A stretch of DNA of 64,000 nt from Phenylobacterium sp. (GTDB lineage Bacteria > Pseudomonadota > Alphaproteobacteria > Caulobacterales > Caulobacteraceae). The position numbers and the translations under genes are program-made. Location: contig NZ_WGNY01000011.1 in the NCBI RefSeq assembly GCF_016124325.1, positions 62,001 through 126,000 of the forward strand, in the 5' to 3' direction. Shown piece after piece: positions 44,828-53,799 of the stretch. Each line of letters begins with the position of its first letter. Positions within the stretch are counted from its first letter, which is position 1. Under the pieces are notes generated by a model that had not been told where the DNA came from, did not search any database, and saw only the letters and a program-made list of their open reading frames with translations.

Positions 44828-45727
44828 ATGACCCTGATCGGCGAAACCCAAGGCGCGACGCCGCCGGCCGATGTCGTCAAGGACGGCTCCGACGCCAGTT
44901 TCGCCGCCGACGTCATCGAGGCGTCCCACACGACGCCGGTGATCGTGGACTTCTGGGCCACCTGGTGCGGCCCGTGCCGCCAGCTGGGCCCGGCGCTGGA
45001 AAAGGCCGTGGCCGCCGCCAAGGGCGCCGTGAAGCTGGTGAAGATCGATATCGACAAGAACCCGGCCTATGCGGGCCAGCTGCGGGTCCAGTCGATCCCG
45101 GCCGTCTTCGCCTTCGTAGGCGGGCAGCCGGTGGACGGCTTCATGGGCGCCCTGCCCGAGAGCCAGGTGAAAGCGTTCGTCGACCGGCTGGCCAAGGAGG
45201 GCGGCGCCTCGCCCATCGACCAGCTGCTGGAGATGGCCAAGGACTCGGTCGAACTGGGCGACATGGGCGGCGCGGCCCAGGCCTACGCCCAGGTGCTGCA
45301 GATGGAGCCGGGCAACGCCAAGGCGATCGGCGGGCTGGCGCGGCTCTACCAGCAGGCCGGCGACTTGGAGCGCGCGGCCGAGGTGCTCGACATGGCGCCG
45401 CCCGACGCCAAGGACCCGGCCATCGACGGCGTGCGCGCCGCGCTCGCCCTGGCCGCCGAGGCGCCGTCCGAGACCGCCGCCTTCGAGCAGCGCCTCGCCG
45501 CCGATCCCGCCGACCACGAGGCGCGGCTGGAACTGGCCAAGGCCCTCGCGGGTTCCGGCCGGATGATGGAAGCCGTCGACCAGCTCATCGAAAGCATCCG
45601 CCTCGACCGGTCCTGGAACGACGAGGCGGCGCGCAAACAACTCCTGACCATTTTCGAGGCCGCGGGCCCGATGTCGGATGTGGCCAAGCAGGGCCGCCGC
45701 AAGCTGTCGTCGATCCTTTTCAGCTGA
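44828..45727 (+). CDS. cnoX: CnoX/YbbN-type thioredoxin-fold chaperedoxin with TPR tail
   Basis: A 299-residue protein. A thioredoxin domain (residues about 20-130) has the active-site CxxC intact as Cys47 and Cys50 in WATWCGPCRQ, and the cis-Pro segment QSIPAVFAF. A C-terminal TPR region is visible in AAQAYAQVLQMEPGNAKAIGGLARLYQQAGDLERAAEVLDM and later repeats. E. coli CnoX lacks a canonical redox pair, while the Caulobacter protein is reported as redox-active, which fits CGPC here. It protects substrates under oxidative stress. The LonN-domain gene follows by 8 bases, so they form an operon. Confidence 0.88.
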   Translation: MTLIGETQGATPPADVVKDGSDASFAADVIEASHTTPVIVDFWATWCGPCRQLGPALEKAVAAAKGAVKLVKIDIDKNPAYAGQLRVQSIPAVFAFVGGQPVDGFMGALPESQVKAFVDRLAKEGGASPIDQLLEMAKDSVELGDMGGAAQAYAQVLQMEPGNAKAIGGLARLYQQAGDLERAAEVLDMAPPDAKDPAIDGVRAALALAAEAPSETAAFEQRLAADPADHEARLELAKALAGSGRMMEAVDQLIESIRLDRSWNDEAARKQLLTIFEAAGPMSDVAKQGRRKLSSILFS

Positions 45728-45735
45728 GGGCCGCC

Positions 45736-46392
45736 ATGGGGCCGTACCGCCAGCTCACCGACCTGCCGCAGCTCATTCCGGTCTTCCCGCTGGATGGGGC
45801 CCTGCTGCTGCCCGGCGGCGAGCTGCCGCTGCAGATCTTCGAGCCGCGCTATCTCAACATGGTCGACGACGCCATGGCCGGCGACCGCGTGATCGGCATG
45901 GTCCAGACCCGGGGCGGCGAACCGGCGCGGCCCAACCTGTCGCCCGTGGGCTGCCTCGGCCGGATCACCAGCTACGCCGAGACCTCGGACGGCCGCTACC
46001 TGATCACGCTCACGGGCCTGTGCCGCTTCGAGACCGGCGAGGAGCTCGACCTGCGGATGCCCTACCGCCAGGTGCGGGCCAGCTACGGCCGCTTCGCCGA
46101 CGACCTGGCGCGCGACGAACTGGCCGAGGTCAGCGAGGCGGCGCGGTCGCGCTTCGCGAACGCCCTGAAGCGCTACCTCAACCGCCGCGAACTGGACATC
46201 GACTGGGACACGGCGAAGGCCGCCCCGCTGGAGGCGCTGGTCAACAGCCTCTGCATGGGCCTGCCGTTCGATCCCTCCGAGAAGCAGGCCTTCATCGAGG
46301 CGCCCGACCTCGTGGGCCGCTTCGAGATCCTGACCACCCTGCTCGAGATCGACGCGACCGATCCGGATGACGAGCGGCCCCACCTGCAGTAG
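45736..46392 (+). CDS. LON-substrate-binding (LonN/PUA-like) domain protein
   Basis: A 218-residue stand-alone Lon N-terminal-like domain. IPVFPLDGALLLPGGELPLQIFEPRYLNMVDDAM is the characteristic start, followed by IGMVQTRGG, VGCLGRITSYAETSDGRYLITLTGLCRF and the helical C-terminal part. No ATPase or protease domain is present, so it may act as an adaptor or substrate-recognition protein; its role is unproven. It lies between cnoX and the Trm112-like gene in a tightly packed operon. Confidence 0.9.
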   Translation: MGPYRQLTDLPQLIPVFPLDGALLLPGGELPLQIFEPRYLNMVDDAMAGDRVIGMVQTRGGEPARPNLSPVGCLGRITSYAETSDGRYLITLTGLCRFETGEELDLRMPYRQVRASYGRFADDLARDELAEVSEAARSRFANALKRYLNRRELDIDWDTAKAAPLEALVNSLCMGLPFDPSEKQAFIEAPDLVGRFEILTTLLEIDATDPDDERPHLQ

Positions 46393-46401
46393 ACCGGCCC
46401 C

Positions 46402-46602
46402 ATGAGCGAGCCCACGCTGTCCGTCGACGTCGATCCGCGCCTGCTGGAGATCCTGGTGTGCCCCGTCACGCGCGGCCCGCTGGAATACGACCGCGCCAAG
46501 GGCGAGCTGGTGAGCCGCGGCGCGCGGCTGGCCTATCCGATCCGCGACGGCGTGCCGATCATGCTGCCGGAAGAGGCCCGCGAACTGGGCGAAGGCGAGT
46601 AG
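46402..46602 (+). CDS. Trm112 family protein (UPF0434)
   Basis: A 66-residue protein with the family pattern [52 protein letters not shown]. Bacterial Trm112-like proteins share the fold of the eukaryotic methyltransferase activator, although the zinc cysteines are reduced to one here. The role is unknown. It is the third gene of the cnoX-LonN-Trm112 run, starting 9 bases after the previous stop. Confidence 0.92.
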   Translation: MSEPTLSVDVDPRLLEILVCPVTRGPLEYDRAKGELVSRGARLAYPIRDGVPIMLPEEARELGEGE

Positions 46603-46627
46603 GCGCTAGGGTCTGTATTCTATGCCG

Positions 46628-46750
46628 CTCGTCCCGGCGAAGGCCGGGACCCAGATGGCAGGCTTCCTGGATGGGTTCTGGCGGCTTTGAGGTCGTCCAG
46701 GCCGCCTCAGCGTTTCGAGATCTGGATCCCGGCCTTCGCCGGGATGAGCG
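46628..46750. repeat. Inverted pair of CCCGGC palindromic units
   Basis: The left unit has arms GTCCCGGC (46631-46638) and GCCGGGAC (46643-46650) with loop GAAG. The right unit is in inverse orientation, with ATCCCGGC (46726-46733) and GCCGGGAT (46738-46745) and loop CTTC. The flanking words CAGAT (left) and ATCTG (right) extend the inverted symmetry. About 70 unrelated bases lie between. It is a common type of proteobacterial palindromic repeat, here filling the gap between the convergent Trm112 and UbiH-type genes. Confidence 0.75.
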
Positions 46751-46790
46751 GACGACACTGAGTTGGCTGGTCGCAGCCTGAATCCGGCCC

Positions 46791-48038
46791 CTACAGCGCC
46801 TCGCCGCGCAGCAGCCGCGGCAGGTCGCCCACCGCGCCGCCGGCCTCGTGCATGAAGAAGCGCCGCGCCGGACCGATCCGGTTGACCGCGGCCATGCCGG
46901 CGCCGCGGGCCAGCCGCAGCAGCGGGTTGTCGTTGGAGAACAGGCGGACGAAGGCGTCCATGCCGGCCGAGAGCGTGACGGTGTCGAACCGCCGCCACGC
47001 CGCATAGCGCTCCAGCACCGCCTCCGAGCCGGGGTCCTCGCCCAGCCGGACGGCCTCGACCAGCACCTCGGCCAGGGCCGCGGCGCCCTTCAGGCCCAGG
47101 TTCAGCCCCTGCCCCGCGATCGGGTGGACGCCGTGGGCGGCGTCGCCCAGCAGGGCCGCCCGCGGGGCGCAGAACCGCTCGGCGAGCTGCAGGCTGAGCG
47201 GATAGGCGAACACCGGGCCTTCCACCGAGATGGCGCCCAGGAACTCGCCGAAGCGCCGCTCCAGGTGCGCCTGGAACACCTCGGGCCGCGCGGCCTTCAG
47301 CGCCGCGCCGCGCGCGTCGCTCTCGGTCCAGACCAGGCTGGCGCGGTTGTCGGTCAGCGGCAGGATGGCGAACGGCCCCGACGGCAGGAAATATTCGTGG
47401 GCCACGCCCTCGTGCGGCCGCTCCAGGCGCACGGTGGCCACCACGCCGGTCTGGCGGTAGCCCCAGCCGACCGTCCCGATGCCGGCCGCCTCGCGGATCA
47501 CCGAGCCGCGGCCCTCGGCGCCCACCGCCACCGGCGCCTCCAGCACCCGGCCGTCGGCCAGGGTCACCCGCGCCGCGCGGGCGTCGAAGGCGGCCGAGGC
47601 CACGCGCGCCGGGGCCAGCACCTCGATCCCGGCCTCGGCGACGGCGGCGGCCAGGGCGGCGCGGACGTGGCGGTTCTCCAGCAGGTAGCCCAGCGGCTCG
47701 CCCTCGGAGCGGTCGGCGATCTCGGCCGACTCGAAACGCAGGAAGAACGGCAGGGTCGATCCGGCCGCCGCGCCCGGCGTGGTGGCGTCGGTCACCAGGA
47801 TCTGCTCGATCCGCTGGGCGTGCGGCTCCAGCGCTTCGGCGAGGCCCAGGGCCCGCCACTGGCGGAAGGCGGCGTAGGCGATGGCCCAGGCGCGGCCGTC
47901 GAAGGTCGGCGCCAGCTGGGCGTCGAACGCCACGGGGTCGATCAGCACCGGCTCCAGGCCCGCCCGCTTCAGGGAAAGGGCCAGGGTCGCGCCCGCCACG
48001 CCGGCGCCGGCGATGATCACGTCGTAGGCAGTTCCCAT
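46791..48038 (-). CDS. UbiH/UbiF/Coq6-type FAD-dependent ubiquinone hydroxylase
   Basis: A 415-residue flavin monooxygenase for ring hydroxylation in ubiquinone biosynthesis. The FAD-binding motif GAGVAGATLALSLKRAGLEPVLID is at the N-terminus. The second flavin motif is LLGDAAHGVHPIAGQGLNLGLKGAAALAEVL. Which ring position it hydroxylates cannot be assigned from sequence, because alphaproteobacteria use several related enzymes (UbiH, UbiF, UbiL, UbiM). It is convergent with the Trm112 gene across the palindromic repeat. Confidence 0.88.
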   Translation of the reverse strand: MGTAYDVIIAGAGVAGATLALSLKRAGLEPVLIDPVAFDAQLAPTFDGRAWAIAYAAFRQWRALGLAEALEPHAQRIEQILVTDATTPGAAAGSTLPFFLRFESAEIADRSEGEPLGYLLENRHVRAALAAAVAEAGIEVLAPARVASAAFDARAARVTLADGRVLEAPVAVGAEGRGSVIREAAGIGTVGWGYRQTGVVATVRLERPHEGVAHEYFLPSGPFAILPLTDNRASLVWTESDARGAALKAARPEVFQAHLERRFGEFLGAISVEGPVFAYPLSLQLAERFCAPRAALLGDAAHGVHPIAGQGLNLGLKGAAALAEVLVEAVRLGEDPGSEAVLERYAAWRRFDTVTLSAGMDAFVRLFSNDNPLLRLARGAGMAAVNRIGPARRFFMHEAGGAVGDLPRLLRGEAL

Positions 48039-48136
48039 GGCCGCGATAGGCCACGAAGCCGCCGCCGCGTCCAGCGCCGGAAAGTAACGCTGTCTCCTAA
48101 CAGGGTCTTAAAGCCGCCGGCTCAGGGCCTTGGGCC

Positions 48137-48487
48137 ATGCGCCGGCGCACCCGATCGACGAAACGGCTCCTGGTTGCGGCCGGCCTCTCCGGCGCCCTGA
48201 TGGCGGCGGCGGTGCTGGTGGGCGTCGACGCGCTCGACACGGGGCAGGCCGCCGCGCCGCTGGGCTGGATCGCCGCCGCCGACGCGCCGGGCGCCTACTG
48301 GGCCTATCTGGGCGCGCTCGCCCTGGCGGGCCTCGCCGCCACGGCGGTCTTCGCCGCCGCCGTCTGGATGCTGGTCTTCGAACTGACGCTGGATCGCGGC
48401 GCCGACGCCCATCTGCCGTCGCGGCTGCGGGCCCGGCCGCGGGGCCCGGTCAGGCCTCGCCGGCCTCGTCCTCCGAGAAGCCCATGA
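48137..48487 (+). CDS. Small two-helix membrane protein of unknown function
   Basis: A 116-residue protein with a basic start (MRRRTRSTKR), two hydrophobic segments (LLVAAGLSGALMAAAVLVGV and YLGALALAGLAATAVFAAAVWMLVF) and an Arg/Pro-rich tail. No family is recognised. Its last 38 bases overlap the convergent fabI gene. The coding call rests on the membrane pattern and the position in the divergent gap after the UbiH-type gene; the proline-arginine tail may be non-conserved. Confidence 0.5.
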   Translation: MRRRTRSTKRLLVAAGLSGALMAAAVLVGVDALDTGQAAAPLGWIAAADAPGAYWAYLGALALAGLAATAVFAAAVWMLVFELTLDRGADAHLPSRLRARPRGPVRPRRPRPPRSP

Positions 48488-49271
48488 TGTGGAAGCCGGC
48501 GTCGATGTGGACCACCTCGCCGGTGGTCGAACGGCCGAGGTCCGACAGCAGCCACAGCGCCGCCCCCGCGACGCCCTCCATCGAGGTGTCCTCCTTCATC
48601 GCCGAGAACGAGCGGCCCTTGCCCAGCAGGGCGCGGCCCCCGGAGATGCCGGCCAGCGACAGGGTCTTCATGGCGCCCGGCGACAGCGCGTTGACGCGAA
48701 CGCCCTGCGGGCCCAGGTCGCGCGCCGCGTAGCGCACCGACGCCTCCAGCGCCGCCTTGGCCACGCCCATGGTGTTGTAGTTCGGGATCGCCCGCTCCGA
48801 GCCCATGTAGGTGAGCGTCAGGATCGAGCCGCCGGCCTCGGGCATCATCGCCGCGGCGCGCCGCGCGCAGTCGACGAAGCTGAACGCCGAGATGTTCATC
48901 GCCCGCAGGAAGCCCTCGCGGGTGGTGTTCTCCACGAAGCTGCCCTTCAGCTCGTCCTTGTTGGCGAAGGCGATGGCGTGGACGAAGAAGTCGATGGTCC
49001 CGAAGGCGTCCTTCACCGTCGCGAAGGCGGCGTCCATCGCCGCGTCGTCGGTCACGTCCACGGGCGCGAGGGTCTTCACCCCGATGCTCTCGGCCAACGG
49101 CTGCACGCGACGCTCCATGCCCGGCAGGTGCAGGAAGGCCATCTCCGCCCCCTGGGCGGCCAGCTGGCTGGCGATGCCCCAGGCGATGGACTGGTGGTTG
49201 GCGACCCCGGTGACGACGCCCTTCTTGCCCTTCATCAGGCTTCCGGTCGGCATCTGATACTCGTCGGCCAC
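48450..49271 (-). CDS. fabI: Enoyl-[acyl-carrier-protein] reductase FabI
   Basis: A 273-residue NADH-dependent reductase completing each round of fatty-acid elongation. The N-terminus carries KKGVVTGVANHQSIAWGIASQLA, the FabI nucleotide-binding signature. The active-site Tyr and Lys are in YNTMGVAK, and SLAGISGG and MKEDTSMEG follow. GTG 49271 gives the start ADEYQMPTGSL and is preceded by GAGGGAG. In related alphaproteobacteria fabI sits directly after fabB; here a channel gene and a small gene intervene. Confidence 0.93.
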   Translation of the reverse strand: MADEYQMPTGSLMKGKKGVVTGVANHQSIAWGIASQLAAQGAEMAFLHLPGMERRVQPLAESIGVKTLAPVDVTDDAAMDAAFATVKDAFGTIDFFVHAIAFANKDELKGSFVENTTREGFLRAMNISAFSFVDCARRAAAMMPEAGGSILTLTYMGSERAIPNYNTMGVAKAALEASVRYAARDLGPQGVRVNALSPGAMKTLSLAGISGGRALLGKGRSFSAMKEDTSMEGVAGAALWLLSDLGRSTTGEVVHIDAGFHIMGFSEDEAGEA

Positions 49272-49406
49272 GTGGCGGTTCTCCCTCGTTTGCCCGCGTT
49301 GTGGACGGCGGCGGGCCGAAGGGCAAGCTATCGCCTTCGGCTTCAAATCGCCCTTCTCGGCCGCTATCGCTGCGTCGGCGCGCCGGATCGGCGGCGTCCA
49401 GGCGCC

Positions 49407-51191
49407 ATGTCGGAGCCCATGATCGATCTGCCTCCTCTTCCGCGGCCGCAGCCGGTTCGCCTGCTGGCGGCGCTCCGTCGCCGGCTGCGGTCGAGTGAGC
49501 TATGGCTGGTGGCGCTGGCCGTGGCGGTGGGCGCGGCGGCGGGGCTGCTTGCCGAGTTCCAGGCGGGCCTCGCTCACGGGATGCAGCGATTTCTCTACGG
49601 CCTGAGCGCGGACGCCCGCCTGAGCGCTCAGGCGCGGATCGCGCCGGCCGCGCTGCTCTGGCTGCCGGTCGGGGGCCTGCTGCTGGGCGCTGTCAGCTGG
49701 CTCGCGGCCCGTCGGCGTCGCGCGGCCCTGGTCGACGTCGTCGAGGCCAACGCCCTGCACGGCGGCGTGCTCGGGGTCGTCGACAGCCTCATCGTGTGCG
49801 GCCAGACCCTGATCTCGAACGGCTTCGGCGCGTCGGTCGGCCTCGAAGCGGCCTACGCCCAGGCCGGCGGCGCGACGGCTTCGGTCGTGGGGCAGCGCCT
49901 GCGGCTGCGGCGGCACGACCTGCGGATCATGCTGGGCGCCGGGGCGGGCGCCGCGATCGCCGCGGCCTTCGGCGCGCCGCTGACCGGCGCCTTCTACGCG
50001 TTCGAGATCGTGATCGGCTCCTACACGCCCTCGGCCATCGCGCCCGTCGCCGCCGCCTGCCTGGCCGCCGTGCTCACGGCCAAGGCGGTCGGCGGCGCAT
50101 CCTACAGGATCGACATCCACCCGACCCACGCGCCGGACCTCACCGGCTATCTGCTGTTCGCCGGCCTGGGCCTCGTCTGCGCCCTGGTCGGCATCGCCAT
50201 CGTCCTGCTCGTCGGCCGCATGGAGCGCGCCGTGCGCGCCTCGCCCATTCCACCCACCCTGCGACCGGCCGTCGGCGGCGCTCTTCTGGCCGGCGTCGCC
50301 CTGCTGTCGCCGCAGGCCCTCTCCGCGGGGCACGGCGCCCTGCACGTCGATCTCCTGATCGGCCTGCCCTTGGCGCTCCTCGCCCTGATCTTCGCCCTGA
50401 AGACGGCCGGGTCGGTGATCTCCCTGGGCTTCGGGTTCCGGGGCGGCCTCTTCTTCGCCTCGCTGTTCCTGGGCTCCCTGGTCGGCCAGATCTACGCCGG
50501 CGCGGTGGACCTCGCCTTCGCGGGCGTGAAGCTCTCCCCCGAGAACGCGGCCCTGGTGGGCATGGGCGCCCTGGGCGTCGCCGTCGTGGGCGGGCCGCTG
50601 ACGATGTCGTTCCTCGTCCTGGAATCGACGCGGGACTTCGGCGTCGCCGCGGCGACCCTGGCGGCGGCGCTGATCGCCAGCACCGTCGTGCGCGAGCGGT
50701 TCGGCTACTCGTTCTCCACGTGGCGGCTCCATCTGCGGGGCGAGACCATCCGCAGCGCGCGCGACGTCGGCTGGATGCGCACCCTGACGGCCGAGCGGAT
50801 GATGCGGCGCGACGTGCAGCGGCTCCCGGACGACGCCACGGTCGCCGATTTCCGCCGCCGCATCCCGCTGGGGTCGACGTCGCGGGTCATCCTCGAGGAC
50901 GCCGCGGGTCGCTACGCCGGTCTCGTGATCACCGCCCAGGCCTACGCCGAAGGCCTCGACCCCGAGGCGCCCGTCGCGTCGGTGGCGATCAGTCAGGACC
51001 TCGCCCTTTCGCCGGACATGGACGTCGCGGCCGTGATGCGCACGTTCGAGGCCACCGAAACCGAGGAACTGCCGGTCATCGACGCCGACCGGCGCGTGCT
51101 CGGCCTCCTGGCCGAGGCGTACGCGACGCGGCGCTATGCCCACGAACTCGAGCGCCGCCACCTGGAGCTTTTCGGCGAAGCGCGATCTTAA
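49407..51191 (+). CDS. Divergent ClC-family chloride channel/transporter with CBS domains
   Basis: A 594-residue membrane protein. About ten hydrophobic helices are followed by two CBS-like segments from about residue 455 (TAERMMRRDVQRLPDDATVADFRRRI, then ISQDLALSPDMDVAAVMRTFEATETEELPVIDADRR). Glu147 in NGFGASVGLEAAYAQ matches the gating glutamate region (usually GREGP). The canonical GSGIP and GxFxP anion motifs are not found in normal form: the corresponding areas read ANALHGGVLG and GGLFFASLFLG. It belongs to a divergent ClC subgroup whose ion selectivity is uncertain. It interrupts the fab locus on the opposite strand. Confidence 0.8.
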   Translation: MSEPMIDLPPLPRPQPVRLLAALRRRLRSSELWLVALAVAVGAAAGLLAEFQAGLAHGMQRFLYGLSADARLSAQARIAPAALLWLPVGGLLLGAVSWLAARRRRAALVDVVEANALHGGVLGVVDSLIVCGQTLISNGFGASVGLEAAYAQAGGATASVVGQRLRLRRHDLRIMLGAGAGAAIAAAFGAPLTGAFYAFEIVIGSYTPSAIAPVAAACLAAVLTAKAVGGASYRIDIHPTHAPDLTGYLLFAGLGLVCALVGIAIVLLVGRMERAVRASPIPPTLRPAVGGALLAGVALLSPQALSAGHGALHVDLLIGLPLALLALIFALKTAGSVISLGFGFRGGLFFASLFLGSLVGQIYAGAVDLAFAGVKLSPENAALVGMGALGVAVVGGPLTMSFLVLESTRDFGVAAATLAAALIASTVVRERFGYSFSTWRLHLRGETIRSARDVGWMRTLTAERMMRRDVQRLPDDATVADFRRRIPLGSTSRVILEDAAGRYAGLVITAQAYAEGLDPEAPVASVAISQDLALSPDMDVAAVMRTFEATETEELPVIDADRRVLGLLAEAYATRRYAHELERRHLELFGEARS

Positions 51192-51208
51192 GGACCCTGG
51201 CGGCCGGC

Positions 51209-51382
51209 CTACCCGGCGCGGCGCGCCAGCACCTCGGCGGGATCGCCGCCCAGGGCCCGGACGCGCGCCTCCCACCGCTCCAGGGCGTCTTCATAGTAGT
51301 CGAAGATGCACGGGCAGCAGCCGCGGCCGCAGCACTCCCACGCCTCGGGCTTGTCGGGCGGGCGCGGGTAGTCCGCGGTCAC
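51209..51382 (-). CDS. Oxidoreductase-like domain protein (PF09791 type)
   Basis: A 57-residue cysteine-rich protein with the Oxidored-like pattern [31 protein letters not shown]. The cysteine cluster CC-x3-CC-x-C could bind metal; the function is unknown. The GTG start at 51382 overlaps the fabB stop as GTGA, a translational-coupling arrangement, so it is the last gene of fabA-fabB. An ATG seven codons earlier would overlap fabB further and is less likely. Confidence 0.8.
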   Translation of the reverse strand: MTADYPRPPDKPEAWECCGRGCCPCIFDYYEDALERWEARVRALGGDPAEVLARRAG

Positions 51383-52584
51383 ACCCGCGCCATCACCAGG
51401 CAACCGTTGGTCCCGCCGAAGCCAAACGAATTGCTCATCACCGTCTCGATCGGCTTGTCGATGCGCTCGCGCACGATCGGCAGGTCGGCGAAGGCCGGGT
51501 CGAGGTTCTCGATGTGGGCGCTCTCGGCGACGAAGCCGTTGTTCAGCATCAGGAGCGAGTAGATCGCCTCCTGCGCCCCCGCCGCGCCCAGGCTGTGGCC
51601 AGTCAGCGACTTGGTGGACGAGATCAGCGGGGCCTTGGCGCCGAACACCTCGCGCACGGCCTCCATCTCCTTCACGTCGCCCACGGGCGTGCCGGTGCCG
51701 TGCGGATTGAGGTAGTCGATGGTGCGGCCGTCGGCGTTGGCCAGCCGCATGCAGCGCGCCGCGCCCTCGCCCGAGGGGGCCACCATGTCGAAGCCGTCGG
51801 AGTTGGCCGCATAGCCTACGATCTCGCCATAGATCTTGGCGCCGCGCGCCTTGGCCCGCTCGTAGTCCTCCAGCACCACGATCCCGGCGCCGCCGGCGAT
51901 CACGAAGCCGTCACGGTCGGCGTCGTAGGCGCGGCTGGCCGTCTCGGGCCGGTCGTTGAACTTGCTGCTCATGGCGCCCATGGCGTCGAACAGCACCGAC
52001 AGCGTCCAGTCCAGCTCCTCGGTCCCGCCGGCGAACACCACGTCCTGCTTGCCCATCAGGATCTGTTCGTAGGCCACGCCGATGCAGTGGGTGGAGGTGG
52101 CGCAGGCCGAACTGATCGAGAAGTTCAGCCCGCGGATCTTGAACCAGGTCGACAGCGTGGCCGACGGCCCCGAGCTCATCGCCTTGGGCACCGCGAAGGG
52201 GCCGACGCGCTTGGGGCCGCGCTCCTTGGCCGTGTGGGCCGCCTCGACGATGGCCCGTGTCGACGGGCCGCCCGCGCCCACGATCAGACCGGTGCGCTCG
52301 TGGCTGACCTCGTCCTCGCCAAGGCCGGAGTCGGCGATCGCCTGCTCCATGGCGATGTGGGAGAAGCCCGTGCCCTGGGCCAGGAACCGCGCGGCGCGGC
52401 GGTCCACCATCGCCTCCCAGTCGATGCGCGGCGGCGCATGCACCTGGCAGCGGAAGCCCAGCTCGGCGTACTCGGGCGCCGCCGTGACGCCGGACTTCGC
52501 TTCACGCAGCGAGGCCAGCACTTCGTTGGTGTTGTTGCCGATGGATGAGACGATCCCCATCCCGGTGACGACGACGCGGCGCAT
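51379..52584 (-). CDS. fabB: 3-oxoacyl-ACP synthase I FabB
   Basis: A 401-residue condensing enzyme that elongates unsaturated fatty-acyl-ACP. The catalytic triad is visible: Cys in [14 protein letters not shown], His in [13 protein letters not shown], and His in [14 protein letters not shown]. The glycine-rich end [14 protein letters not shown] is typical. The length is normal for FabB. It is downstream of fabA with a 24-base gap, forming the anaerobic unsaturated fatty-acid pathway, and overlaps the small Oxidored-like gene. Confidence 0.95.
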   Translation of the reverse strand: MRRVVVTGMGIVSSIGNNTNEVLASLREAKSGVTAAPEYAELGFRCQVHAPPRIDWEAMVDRRAARFLAQGTGFSHIAMEQAIADSGLGEDEVSHERTGLIVGAGGPSTRAIVEAAHTAKERGPKRVGPFAVPKAMSSGPSATLSTWFKIRGLNFSISSACATSTHCIGVAYEQILMGKQDVVFAGGTEELDWTLSVLFDAMGAMSSKFNDRPETASRAYDADRDGFVIAGGAGIVVLEDYERAKARGAKIYGEIVGYAANSDGFDMVAPSGEGAARCMRLANADGRTIDYLNPHGTGTPVGDVKEMEAVREVFGAKAPLISSTKSLTGHSLGAAGAQEAIYSLLMLNNGFVAESAHIENLDPAFADLPIVRERIDKPIETVMSNSFGFGGTNGCLVMARV

Positions 52585-52608
52585 GATTCCTTCCCGAACG
52601 CGCGGCGC

Positions 52609-53130
52609 TTACGGCCGCTGGTATAGACCGACGCGAAGGTCGGTCGCCGTATAGATGGGCTTTCCGTCCGCTTCCAGAACCCCGTCGCCGATGCCCATGA
52701 CCAGGCGACGGTTGATCACCCGCTTCATCTGAACCTTGTAGGTGACCAGCTTTACGTCAGGTGTCACTTCGCCGGCGAACTTCACTTCACCGCACCCGAG
52801 GGCCCGGCCGCGGCCCTTGCCGCCGATCCAGCCCAGGTAGAAGCCGACGAGCTGCCACAGGGCGTCCAGGCCCAGGCTGCCCGGCATCACGGGGTCGCCG
52901 ATGAAGTGGCAATCGAAGAACCAGAGGCCCGGATGAATGTCGAACTCGGCCTCGATATAGCCCTTGCCGTGCTCGCCGCCCTCGTCGGTGATCTTGGTCA
53001 TGCGGTCGAACAGCAGCATGGGCGGCGCGGGAAGCTGGGCGTTGCCCGGCCCGAACATCTCGCCCCGCGCGCAGGACATCAGCTCCTCGAAGTCGTAGTG
53101 ATCCTTGGCCTTTACGGCGGTCATGAGCAT
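52609..53130 (-). CDS. fabA: 3-hydroxydecanoyl-ACP dehydratase/isomerase FabA
   Basis: A 173-residue hot-dog fold enzyme introducing the cis double bond at C10 in unsaturated fatty-acid synthesis. The catalytic His lies in [28 protein letters not shown], which also contains the conserved Asp. Length is typical. It heads the fabA-fabB operon. The Irr/Fur regulator gene that precedes fabA in some alphaproteobacteria is absent; an SH3-domain gene lies upstream instead. Confidence 0.95.
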   Translation of the reverse strand: MLMTAVKAKDHYDFEELMSCARGEMFGPGNAQLPAPPMLLFDRMTKITDEGGEHGKGYIEAEFDIHPGLWFFDCHFIGDPVMPGSLGLDALWQLVGFYLGWIGGKGRGRALGCGEVKFAGEVTPDVKLVTYKVQMKRVINRRLVMGIGDGVLEADGKPIYTATDLRVGLYQRP

Positions 53131-53177
53131 TTCCGATCCAGTGCGGCGGACGGCCTACCACAGCCCGTCATGACGCC

Positions 53178-53690
53178 TCAACGGCATTGCGGCGCCTCGG
53201 CGGTGCCCCAGAGCGCGCCTTCGCGCACCCATCCGGCGACGCCGTCGGCCTTCACCTTGCACCATCCCTTCTCGCAGCGCACCAGCGAGGCCATGGCGCG
53301 AGCGCCCAGGAAGGCGGCCGGTTCCGACCCCGCCTTGGGCCGATGCGAGAGGGCCTGGGGCCGGGCGCCCATGTTGATCACGTTGCGCCGTCCGTCGGTC
53401 GTCCGCTTGTGCACCCAGGCGATGCGGCCCTCCGGATCGCAGATCCGCCGCCACTCGCTGGTCTCGGCCACCACCTGCAGCGGCAGGCCCCGCACCTTGT
53501 AGACGTAGAGCAGGCGATGGTCGTTGCCCGGCCCGGCGCGGGCGTTCACCGTGCCGAACTTCAGGGTGACGTAGCGCGGCACGGGATAGCCCGAGGGCGT
53601 CGTCCGGTCGGCCGCAAAGGCGCCCGCGCCCGCCGCCAGGACGACGGCCGCGCCGCCCGCCGCCGCCAACTGCCGAAAATCCAACTTCAC
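53178..53690 (-). CDS. Exported SH3-domain protein
   Basis: A 170-residue protein with a signal peptide (MKLDFRQLAAAGGAAVVLAAGAGAFA) and two bacterial SH3 domains. The first is YVTLKFGTVNARAGPGNDHRLLYVYKVRGLPLQVVAETSEWRRICDPEGRIAWVHKRT. The second is SLVRCEKGWCKVKADGVAGWVREGALWG. Homologues are often misnamed aspartyl-tRNA synthetase. The SH3 domains suggest peptidoglycan or protein binding in the periplasm. It is convergent with no gene and lies upstream of fabA. Confidence 0.85.
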   Translation of the reverse strand: MKLDFRQLAAAGGAAVVLAAGAGAFAADRTTPSGYPVPRYVTLKFGTVNARAGPGNDHRLLYVYKVRGLPLQVVAETSEWRRICDPEGRIAWVHKRTTDGRRNVINMGARPQALSHRPKAGSEPAAFLGARAMASLVRCEKGWCKVKADGVAGWVREGALWGTAEAPQCR

Positions 53691-53799
53691 GCCTCGCCCT
53701 GATCCTCGCCTTGGCCGTACGAGGGGCCTTTGCTAAGGGTTCCGCAATTCAACGCGCGCCCGAGGCGGCGCAGGAAACATCCCTTTCTCCCGTAGGCGC

